Source of the DNA: Xanthobacteraceae bacterium
GTDB taxonomy: Bacteria > Pseudomonadota > Alphaproteobacteria > Rhizobiales > Xanthobacteraceae
Direction: 5' to 3'
Assembly: GCA_030043175.1 (NCBI GenBank)
Contig: JASHYD010001440.1
Span: 1-5,690, forward strand
Length of the DNA stretch: 5,690 bases
Below the pieces are notes generated by a model. The model saw nothing but the letters and a program-made list of their open reading frames with translations, was not told the DNA's origin and ran no database searches. Shown here in pieces: positions 1 to 4,657 of the stretch (within the stretch, counting starts at the first letter, position 1; each line of letters opens with the position of its first letter). Position numbers and translations under genes: made by a program.

Positions 1-1
1 C

Positions 2-175
2 TTCCGGCAGGCTGCGGCGGCCATCGGCGAGCGGGTACAAAAATATCGCGGTCGGGTATTCAGCATCGCTGGCGACGCCATTCTGGCCGAGTTCGAGAGC
101 GCGGTCGATGCGATCCCCGATTACGCACAGAACGCCACCCGTCAAGAAGTTAAACAGCTAGAAGACAGAGAGTAA
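2..175 (+). pseudogene. Class III adenylate/guanylate cyclase, truncated fragment
   Basis: The frame that enters at the left edge reads ...YRGRVFSIAGDAILAEFES AVDAI before diverging. This matches the core of class III nucleotide cyclases, where a G-R-V-x-x-x-x-G-D-x-x-L-A-E-F stretch carries the second metal-binding aspartate (here the D of AGDAILAEF) needed to make cAMP or cGMP from the triphosphate. In the family the domain continues with an A-(V/I)-x-x-(A/Q)-x-x-(I/L)-Q helix and about 100 more residues. Here it turns into an unrelated polar tail (PDYAQNATRQEVKQLEDRE) and stops with TAA at 173-175. The catalytic domain is therefore cut in the middle, with the breakpoint near 115, and the product should be inactive unless the polar tail is a natural ending I do not know. 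The 5' part lies outside the window. Cyclase identity is fairly sure and the truncation is inferred from family length. Confidence 0.7.
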
Positions 176-498
176 GTAGCTGCGAATAAAAATGATATTT
201 ACTTCGGAGTATTGTTGTTGGTGGGTATAGCATGGATATTCGTGGTTCCTTTGATCCGTCAGACCCTCAACAGAGGAGGTAAATTGAAAACACTTGGATG
301 GGAAACTAAAGATAGTAACAGGGGTGAAGAAAGAGATCGATAAAAATCGCCCGATATTTATTTCGTTTGAAGGAATGTGGTGACTGGAAGTTGCTGGGAG
401 CTAAGACAGGAGGTAGTAGCTATGGAGGTATTCTTATATTAGGTACATTAATCTGCTCTTTTTCAGTTGTCTTTGGGGACGGTCGCATGGGGTATTGA
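176..498 (+). other. AT-rich island with small hydrophobic reading frames, unrecognised
   Basis: GC in 181-480 is 120 of 300 bases by hand count (40%), far below the rest of the window, so this segment looks foreign. The frame of the upstream cyclase piece reopens straight after its TAA and runs 176-343. It holds one clear membrane segment (YFGVLLLVGIAWIFVVPLI) followed by a charged tail ending SNRGEERDR, but has no ATG. A second frame, 328-498, holds another hydrophobic segment (GGILILGTLICSFSVVF) and also lacks an early ATG. Two perfect AGGAGG motifs occur, at 274-279 and 408-413. The second sits 8 nt before an ATG (422) that opens only a six-codon ORF, MEVFLY. I recognise none of these products. 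They could be small membrane proteins using TTG/GTG starts, or eroded remains of phage or plasmid genes. Confidence 0.35.
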
Positions 499-544
499 TC
501 GGGGCGTCAAATACAACGATATCCTAATGGGTTACCGATTTGCT

Positions 545-571
545 CAAAATCGCACGCCAATCCCGTGCGAT
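545..571 (-). terminator. Rho-independent-like terminator after the 182-aa membrane protein gene
   Basis: A perfect 8-bp stem (ATCGCACG at 549-556 with CGTGCGAT at 564-571) encloses a 7-nt loop. Read on the minus strand, the stem runs straight into ATTTT. It starts about 22 nt past the stop codon at 594. The T tract is short, so termination may be only moderate. Confidence 0.6.
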
Positions 572-593
572 AGCCGTTTGGCGGCGAATGGCT

Positions 594-1142
594 TCACTGA
601 GCGACTTCCAAACGCAGTATCAGGTTTCCGGAATAGCTGATCCGGACATAGAGGCCTTCTCGGATCGGACCGCCGCGCGAAGCGGTATTACGGAAGCCTG
701 CTGTCATGACGTAATCAGAATAGGAGAATCGGTGCCCGTTCACCGTGAAGCTCTCCCGCGCATGACCTTCGTAGGGCATTGGGACGAACTCGGTAACAGG
801 GCCCTCGACAACCGAGTATCGCCCTGCGCGCAAGTCCGAGGCGGCACGCTGATATTCCAAGAGAGTGCTGGGGAGGGCCAGCGCCCCTAGAAGCGAGAAT
901 ATGAAGAAACACCAACTGAAGATCCTGCCTGCCCTTTCTTGAAGGTTTTGTGGCAAGTTCAGTCGGAGGGGCACCGGCCTGAAAACCAGCATTGCGCCAA
1001 GGGCCACGAAAATCAGGATGGGCGTCAGAGCCCAAAAATTTTCATATCCGTGTTGACCCGCGTCGAAGACAGTCGTGTATGTCATGACCCACACGAGAGA
1101 TAACCGCGTTGCCAGACACATCTTTAAGGTGCCTGGCCACAT
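594..1142 (-). CDS. Conserved hypothetical membrane protein with soluble C-terminal domain
   Basis: This 182-residue protein has two strong membrane segments (about residues 38-55, LTPILIFVALGAMLVF, and 74-91, IFSWCFFIFSLLGALALP). A weaker N-terminal hydrophobic stretch lies at about 11-27. After residue 105 comes a soluble, beta-rich domain with a regular pattern: VVEGPVTEFVPMP, then ESFTVNGHRFSYSDY, then GGPIREGLYVRISYSGN. It ends in RLEVAQ. I know this C-terminal pattern only as a conserved hypothetical of Proteobacteria and cannot assign a function. A role at the inner membrane with the C-terminal domain on one face is inferred. The start is uncertain: no Shine-Dalgarno lies before the ATG at 1142, and in-frame ATGs at residues 8 and 20 are alternatives, each leaving both strong helices intact. 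The gene stands alone, with its own terminator hairpin after the stop. The overlapping open frame on the opposite strand is a high-GC shadow. Confidence 0.75.
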   Translation of the reverse strand: MWPGTLKMCLATRLSLVWVMTYTTVFDAGQHGYENFWALTPILIFVALGAMLVFRPVPLRLNLPQNLQERAGRIFSWCFFIFSLLGALALPSTLLEYQRAASDLRAGRYSVVEGPVTEFVPMPYEGHARESFTVNGHRFSYSDYVMTAGFRNTASRGGPIREGLYVRISYSGNLILRLEVAQ

Positions 1143-1226
1143 GGCGGTTCAGGAAAGATTGGTGTTCAAGGCGAACGCGAAGTTTCAGATTGCAATCCTC
1201 TCGAGCTTCGGCAACCGTGATCCAAG

Positions 1227-1439
1227 ATGACCAAGTTGCTCGGCACCTGCATTGTTCTCGGGATCAGGGTCATAGCTGCCACCACTAGCACAAGTAGTTA
1301 GCTCGGGAATAACCCATCTAAGCCCGGACCATGGCGGAAGATCAGACCTCCCGCGCCCGCGAGCGATGCCTTGCCGCCACCGCCGATCCTGACGGCGGGA
1401 TCAATCCTCGGAAATGCAATCCTCTTGAGGCCGGTTTGA
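1227..1439 (+). pseudogene. Small secreted Pro-rich protein interrupted by in-frame TAG
   Basis: ATG at 1227 opens a signal-peptide-like start (MTKLLGTCIVLGIRVIAATTST) that hits TAG at 1299-1301. The same frame then stays open for 45 more codons with protein-like composition: NNPSKPGPWRKIRPPAPAS, then DALPPPPILTAG, ending GNAILLRPV, with TGA at 1437-1439. Joined across the TAG it would be a 70-residue exported protein with a signal peptide, a Pro-rich middle and a hydrophobic end. This architecture resembles small secreted hypotheticals of Bradyrhizobium. The arginine inside the hydrophobic core (GIRV) is unusual and would also weaken export, consistent with decay. No good ribosome-binding site precedes the ATG. 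Alternatives are a genuine 24-residue peptide, or no gene at all. An imperfect 15-bp direct repeat (TGCAATCCTCTCGAG at 1191-1205 and TGCAATCCTCTTGAG at 1415-1429) flanks most of it. Confidence 0.45.
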
Positions 1440-1466
1440 AAAAGGCCGGACCGCAGAGATCCGGCC
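1439..1466 (-). terminator. Rho-independent terminator of the Gly/His-rich protein gene
   Basis: A perfect 7-bp GC-rich stem (GGCCGGA 1444-1450 with TCCGGCC 1460-1466) has a 9-nt loop. On the minus strand it is followed directly by TTTTT (the complement of AAAAA at 1439-1443). It lies about 60 nt past the stop codon at 1526. On the plus strand no T tract follows, so it acts clearly only for the minus-strand gene, although the plus-strand pseudogene also ends exactly here. Confidence 0.8.
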
Positions 1467-1525
1467 CAACTCAAGGTTGGCGGCGTCCGCCGGAGCATGG
1501 TGCATTCCGCGCCATGCTGCCGTTT

Positions 1526-1924
1526 TCAGCGCGGCGGAGGCGGTCCGTCCGGAGCGGCCGGAGGCGGGCCGCCGTTATTGTTACCTTCGACGTAAACCTT
1601 TTGGTTCACGGCGATCGCAGGGGTTGGCGCAGAGTAGGCTGGCGCCGCATAGGCGGGCGCCGAGTAGGGCGGCGAGTAGCTCGACTGATAGTACCCACAG
1701 GACCAGTACCAGCAATAAGAGTTCCCATAGCCCCAATGGTAGCCGCGGTGGCCGCCGAACCAACCATAGTGGCCTCCAAACCCACCATAGTGGCCTCCAA
1801 ACCCACCACTGTGGCCTCCAAAGCTGCCATGGCCGCGACCGAACGCCGACGCGGTGATGGGAGAAAGCGTCACTGTCCCGACGCTGGCGATCGCTGCAAG
1901 CGCGATCATTGATTTACGTAACAT
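1526..1924 (-). CDS. Secreted Gly/His/Tyr-rich repeat protein
   Basis: The protein has 132 residues counted from MLRKSMIALAAIASVG. It begins with a clear signal peptide (basic LRK, hydrophobic core, likely cleavage after ITASA). The mature part starts with a Gly/His-rich block built on a 7-residue unit (GGFGGHY-type, about four copies). A Tyr/Trp/Cys-rich stretch follows (GYGNSYCWYWSCGYYQSSY), then Pro/Ala/Tyr repeats (PAYAAPAYSAP). The C-terminus is Pro-rich and includes VNQKVYVEGNNNGG. Similar small exported proteins are common in Bradyrhizobium and are often labelled hypothetical or sulfur-globule-like. Neither name is a proven function, so cell-envelope or extracellular location is the only safe inference. 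His and Cys content would allow metal binding, but that is speculative. The start at 1924 is chosen over the ATG at 1942 because AGGAG precedes it with good spacing and the signal peptide begins there. It is transcribed alone, with a strong terminator downstream. Confidence 0.8.
   Translation of the reverse strand: MLRKSMIALAAIASVGTVTLSPITASAFGRGHGSFGGHSGGFGGHYGGFGGHYGWFGGHRGYHWGYGNSYCWYWSCGYYQSSYSPPYSAPAYAAPAYSAPTPAIAVNQKVYVEGNNNGGPPPAAPDGPPPPR
1748..1831. repeat. Four 21-bp tandem repeat units inside the Gly/His-rich gene
   Basis: Four 21-bp units lie head to tail: 1748-1768, 1769-1789, 1790-1810 and 1811-1831, all built on GTGGCC(T/G)CC(A/G)AA. The two middle units differ at only two bases, and the outer ones have diverged more. 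Because 21 is a multiple of three, each unit encodes seven residues of the FGGH(Y/S)G(G/W) pattern and copy-number change would keep the frame. Confidence 0.85.
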
Positions 1925-1931
1925 GGTCGTT

Positions 1932-1936
1932 CTCCT
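1932..1936 (-). promoter_or_regulatory. Ribosome-binding site that decides the 1924 start
   Basis: CTCCT on the plus strand is AGGAG on the minus strand. It lies 7 nt before the ATG at 1922-1924. The alternative ATG at 1942 lies upstream of this site and so could not use it. Confidence 0.75.
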
Positions 1937-2107
1937 GTTCAAGTGATGAAGGACGTCATTGCCCTTCGCTCATTGGTATCCGGAGCGACCCCTTGAAGAC
2001 GTGCTGAGCAGCACAGTTTTATCGAATGCACACTGTGATGAATACAAGTGGCAGGCGCGGTTTGGCAGCGATCGGTCCGGATTCGAATTCCGGACAAGAC
2101 GCGAGGC

Positions 2108-2185
2108 ATGCACTGGCATACGTATGAGCGCTGGCGTGAAAAGCATGAGGCTGCCATCGCGAAGTCGTGGAGCGGTCGCGGTTAG
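2108..2185 (+). pseudogene. Possible C-terminal gene remnant (MHWHTYERW motif)
   Basis: The frame reads ...DKTRGMHWHTYERWREKHEA and ends with TAG at 2183-2185. A short Gly-Met-His-Trp-x-Thr-(Tyr/Phe)-Glu-Arg string followed by a basic/acidic helix gives a weak memory of endings of some mobile-element proteins in rhizobia. I cannot name the family and this may be chance. The upstream sequence in this frame does not extend the similarity. It is listed as a lead only. Confidence 0.2.
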
Positions 2186-2358
2186 CGCGGCGGCTCGGCC
2201 TCGGCGAACGTACATAGCTCGCGGTCGATACTTGCAGGATGGCTATAGGATTGTGAGGGCCGCATCAGCATCGCAAAACGGCGACACGGCCTCAGCCGCT
2301 GCCGTACAAGGGCTGTCGGCATGCACCGCTTTCGGCGCTTCCAGCCATCGGGTACGCC

Positions 2359-2380
2359 AATTGCATAAAAATTGCATAAA
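2359..2380. repeat. 11-bp perfect tandem duplication
   Basis: AATTGCATAAA occurs twice head to tail (2359-2369 and 2370-2380), a small AT-rich patch in GC-rich surroundings. It is probably a replication-slippage duplication. No function is evident. Confidence 0.7.
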
Positions 2381-2625
2381 GCAAGCTCGCGGCAATTTTG
2401 CGGAGTGCTCGGTGAGCGAATGAATGACCTCCCGACCGAAAGCTCGAACGGCCGACCAGCCATGAGCCATCGGCCGAACGCAACTCGGGCGAAGGGAAAT
2501 CGGGCGATCGTCCCGGGAAAGTTGCCTCCGCGCGTGATACGTCCAACGCGACCGATCCGCCGTGTGTCGAAGCCGAGGACGACCGGTCTGGTAGATTCGC
2601 CCGATCCGCAAACTCCCCGTCGGCA

Positions 2626-2714
2626 TTGCCTATCGCGGTGATGGTGGCCGGCTGGAGCCTGCGGGATGCAGTCCACATGGTGATCATCACCGTCTATACG
2701 GTCGGCTATGGCTC
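2626..2714 (+). pseudogene. Potassium channel pore fragment (Ion_trans_2 type)
   Basis: The plus frame reads AGWSLRDAVHMVIITVYTVGYG. This is the pore helix plus the TVGYG selectivity filter of two-membrane-segment K+ channels (Ion_trans_2 family), in which W-S-x-x-D-A-x-(Y/H)-M-V-(V/I)-I-T-(V/I)-Y-T-V-G-Y-G is a familiar bacterial form. Backbone carbonyls of TVGYG coordinate dehydrated K+. Family members continue with G-Y-G-(E/D)-V, a second membrane helix and often a cytoplasmic TrkA-N (RCK) domain. Here similarity stops at GYG, the frame continues SSPAKPAIFQ and ends at TAA 2761-2763. That tail is simply the complement of the 3' end of the minus-strand SH3-like gene. Upstream, the first membrane helix is not recognisable either: before ALPIAVMVAGW the frame is polar and Ser/Arg-rich. 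It is therefore a relic of about 30 codons cut at both ends, not a working channel. Confidence 0.7.
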
Positions 2715-3575
2715 CTCGCCCGCAAAGCCGGCGATCTTCCAGCCGGTTGCATCTTTGATATAACAGAGCTGGTCGGTTTCGAGCGACGAAAAGAGCTCTT
2801 CCGGGACGAATCCGACCTTTCCGGACGGTGTCACGACACGGAGGAACTGTGGCTCCTGCTTCGGCGCTCCCGAGCCCAGTGGTTCGGACATGACCCGAAC
2901 GAGGTACAAGCCGAGTTTCTCGATCACTCGCGCGTCGGCTTTTGCCGCGTCGCGCACCTCGACGCCAGGCTTGGTCGGGTAGCCCCAATCGCTGGGGTCG
3001 GTACCGGTGTCTTTGGCCATCTGATCGGCCGCCATCTCGTCGAACTTCGGAATTGCCGGGGCACACATGATCCCGTTACGCCCCGGCATCGGCTCAAGGC
3101 TTGATTCATTGGCTGCTTCAACTAAGCCTTCCCAGCCGGAGCCCTCCTTGGCATCAAGGTCGATCGCCGCCGACAAATTGTCGATCCCTGATTTCTTTTT
3201 GTCGGCCTTGTCGCCCTTCTCGCCCAACCAGAAAAAGTTGCGAACGACGAGCCGCGCCAATGCCGCACGGTCTTTTCGGCTGGCGATGTCGCCGAGCTGC
3301 TTGCGGAAGGCCGTGAAACTCGGGTCATTGTAGGGCTGTTCTGGGGTCACCGGGATCGCTTTGTAGGGCTTGGGTGGTGCCGGTAGCCGGGGTTGTTCCT
3401 GCGCGGCTTTGCCGGACGGGTTCGAGGGCTGGACCTGTCCGGGGCCCGGCGCAAGTTGGCCCGCACGCGGAGCCTGGGCCTGTGCCGGCAACGCACACAG
3501 CGCGACGACAGCGAATGCTGACAGCAACAAAGAAGGAGGGGCAAAATCGGAATATGACATTGGAGTGCGGAACAT
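2706..3575 (-). CDS. Secreted protein with C-terminal SH3-like domain
   Basis: This 289-residue protein begins with a signal peptide (hydrophobic core SLLLSAFAVVALCALP, likely cleavage after AQAQA, residue 35). A Pro/Gln-rich linker follows (about 36-82). The middle domain (about 83-195) includes FRKQLGDIASRKDRAALARL, FFWLGEKGDKADKKKSG and GRNGIMCAPAIPKFDE. The C-terminal part (about 200-265) has an SH3-like pattern: GVEVRDAAKADARVIEKLG, FLRVVTPSGKVGFVPEELF. After it comes DQLCYIKDATGWKIAGF. Bacterial SH3-like domains usually bind cell-wall peptides or partner proteins, so a periplasmic or envelope role is inferred. The middle domain is unnamed to me but fits a family of rhizobial hypotheticals. 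Cys171 and Cys271 could form a disulfide. The start at 3575 is supported by GAGGAG at 3584-3589, 8 nt upstream. The stop codon lies inside the last codons of the potassium-channel relic on the other strand. No terminator hairpin is evident downstream. Confidence 0.8.
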   Translation of the reverse strand: MFRTPMSYSDFAPPSLLLSAFAVVALCALPAQAQAPRAGQLAPGPGQVQPSNPSGKAAQEQPRLPAPPKPYKAIPVTPEQPYNDPSFTAFRKQLGDIASRKDRAALARLVVRNFFWLGEKGDKADKKKSGIDNLSAAIDLDAKEGSGWEGLVEAANESSLEPMPGRNGIMCAPAIPKFDEMAADQMAKDTGTDPSDWGYPTKPGVEVRDAAKADARVIEKLGLYLVRVMSEPLGSGAPKQEPQFLRVVTPSGKVGFVPEELFSSLETDQLCYIKDATGWKIAGFAGEEP

Positions 3576-3729
3576 GATCGAGTCTCCTCTGTATCAACGA
3601 AGTGGCTGATTGCCCTACGAACGATGAGGAGCATAAGGTTCGCAGCCACATGAAGATGTGCTGGCGTGCACAAGTTTGCGGATTCCGGCAAACGTTGTCC
3701 TCGAAAGATGTCGCCACGGTATTGCCAGC

Positions 3730-4025
3730 CTACTTGAGGTAACGGGCCTGGCCTCTAACCCCCCAGGCAACATGGCCGAGGAAGATCGAGTTGAGATAGT
3801 GCTCGAGACTCTCCCGGCCGCCAGGGAAGGCGGCCACGAGATCGGGCTTGCCCTCCTCCAGCATCTGCTTGTTGCGGATCGGGCCCGCGGCGCGACCGTG
3901 CTTCTCCCGGTCTGCCGGGAAGGTCATAACCGGGATGCCGGCCACTCGGCAAACAGCCGGGCGAGAGTATCGGCACCGGCGGCGCCACCTTCGATTAGGA
4001 GCGTGACGCCGCGCTCTGCGAAACC
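3730..4025 (-). pseudogene. DUF2493 (SLOG superfamily) protein, frameshifted and truncated
   Basis: Two minus-strand frames together spell a DUF2493 protein. The first (about 4025 down to the TGA at 3924-3926) reads FAERGVTLLIEGGAAGADTL then ARLFAEW. The second (GTG-initiated frame from 3945) continues AGIPVMTFPADREKHGRAAG then PIRNKQMLEEGKPDLVAAFPGG. The family pattern is G-(A/G)-x-G-A-D, F-P-A-D-W-x-x-H-G-(R/K)-A-A-G-P-I-R-N-x-x-M-L, then (A/I)-F-P-G-G, a Rossmann-like SLOG fold thought to bind nucleotides. A shift of one base near 3940-3950 breaks the frame. The usual tryptophan of ADW is Arg here. After FPGG (3817) the expected G-T-A-x-x-(M/V) ending is missing and an unrelated tail runs to TAG at 3730. 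The N-terminal GGRDF-type motif is also absent. DUF2493 genes are common on rhizobial plasmids and integrative elements. Family call is confident, function unknown. Confidence 0.8.
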
Positions 4026-4050
4026 ATGTTCGTGACCGGCTCGCCCGGCG

Positions 4051-4071
4051 ACAGCATGATGATCATGCTGT
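4051..4071. promoter_or_regulatory. Perfect palindrome with 10-bp arms, possible operator
   Basis: ACAGCATGAT (4051-4060) and ATCATGCTGT (4062-4071) are exact reverse complements around one central G. This length of perfect dyad is rare by chance in a window this size, and its odd centre resembles binding sites of dimeric regulators. It sits about 26 bp upstream of the recognisable part of the minus-strand DUF2493 remnant. No binding protein is encoded in the window, so operator, recombination site or mere hairpin remain open. Confidence 0.45.
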
Positions 4072-4623
4072 GTGGCCAATCCAAATCAGGGTTACGTCGC
4101 CAAAAGGTCAGCCCGCGTGCTAAGAATATTGCGTCGCGGTGAGATATTTGGGGAAATTGCCTTCTTATTATTAAGCGGCGGGACGCGATTCGCCGACCCA
4201 ACCTGAGCTCCCGTGGCATCCACACGGCCCGCGGGTACGACACTTCTGTCAAGAGAACCCAGCGCACTCAGCCGTCGCGGCAGCGTTACCCTATTGATAT
4301 AAAGCGGTCTCACGCGACCCGTCGGTCCACCCCGGTGAAGAGAGGTGTGGACGAGCACAGCAACCTTGGCCCTCGCTCTCGTTGGCCCGATTGGGGAGGC
4401 GAAGGGAGATCGGGCAGCCAAGGGTAGCAGACGAATGAGCCTCTCCTCGGCATTTCTCGGCGTGAATTCCGAGTGAGCGACTTTCAAAGTTTCCACTAAA
4501 CCTTCGCGCCTCGGTTTCCTCCTGCTCGATACGGTCAGCTGCTGAGGGCAAAATCTGAATTCTTGTGACCACAAGCACATCGCTTCTCGCGAGAGCGTCC
4601 GAAACTGCTGACCATCGATCAAA
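4072..4623. other. Gene-poor stretch upstream of the TPR gene
   Basis: No convincing gene is seen here. A long minus-strand open frame crosses the whole stretch but is Arg/Ser-rich, has no motif and overlaps the real TPR gene. A GTG-initiated plus frame at 4345-4476 (begins VWTSTATLALALVGPIGEAK, 43 codons) has protein-like composition, and after its TGA the same frame continues ATFKVSTKPSRLGFLLLDT. It may be an eroded gene but I do not recognise it. Near the right end are two dyads: CTTGTG-AC-CACAAG (4562-4575) and the 10-bp palindrome TCTCGCGAGA (4585-4594). Confidence 0.45.
4562..4594. promoter_or_regulatory. Two short dyads upstream of the TPR gene
   Basis: CTTGTG and CACAAG, separated by AC (4562-4575), form a perfect inverted repeat. 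TCTCGCGAGA (4585-4594) is a perfect 10-bp palindrome. Both lie 64-96 bp before the TPR start, where operators or a promoter would be expected. No clear -35/-10 pair could be read, so the regulatory role is only inferred from position. Confidence 0.25.
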
Positions 4624-4640
4624 GGCCGACGGCTTCGGCC
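4624..4640 (+). promoter_or_regulatory. Stem-loop just before the TPR ribosome-binding site
   Basis: GGCCGA (4624-4629) and TCGGCC (4635-4640) form a perfect 6-bp GC-rich stem with a 5-nt loop, ending 6 nt before AGGAGG (4647-4652). It could stabilise the mRNA leader or tune translation. As a terminator it is weak, because only AAATAT follows on the plus strand and TTTGAT on the minus strand. Confidence 0.35.
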
Positions 4641-4657
4641 AAATATAGGAGGCCGCA

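Larger units (their letters stand above)
1943..2625. other. Gene-poor stretch with only possible gene remnants
   Basis: No reading frame here looks like a real protein. Open frames on both strands are long only because GC is high, and they are Arg/Ser-rich without recognisable motifs. Things visible are a 26-codon plus-strand piece at 2108-2185 (MHWHTYERWREKHEAA...) with protein-like spacing, a hairpin with TCCGGA arms at 2076-2081 and 2089-2094, and an 11-bp direct repeat at 2359-2380. No promoter or terminator is convincing. It probably holds eroded coding DNA. Confidence 0.5.

Noticed and set aside
422..442. Six-codon ORF MEVFLY behind a perfect AGGAGG
   Set aside because: The spacing is ideal, but the product is too short and there is no downstream gene for a leader peptide to control. 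It is kept only as a note in the AT-rich island.
540..890. Plus-strand open frame of 116 codons
   Set aside because: It lies antisense to the membrane protein at 594-1142, has no motif and begins with an unlikely N-terminus. It also includes the terminator hairpin.
1191..1429. 15-bp direct repeat with one mismatch around the small secreted pseudogene as possible insertion duplication
   Set aside because: The right copy lies inside the reading frame of the pseudogene and there are no inverted ends, so it does not mark a mobile element.
1331..1912. Plus-strand open frame of 193 codons with Val/Ala/Thr repeats
   Set aside because: Its repeats are the complement of the 21-bp tandem repeat in the minus-strand secreted protein, which has a ribosome-binding site, signal peptide and terminator.
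2679..2691. 13-bp palindrome GGTGATCATCACC
   Set aside because: It falls on codons of the channel pore (MVIIT region), where the protein pattern explains the bases, so it was not called as a regulatory site or as a terminator for the SH3-like gene.
2182..3066. Minus-strand open frame of 294 codons
   Set aside because: It is Arg-rich with no motif. Its first third overlaps the SH3-like gene in another frame and the rest runs antisense through the channel relic.
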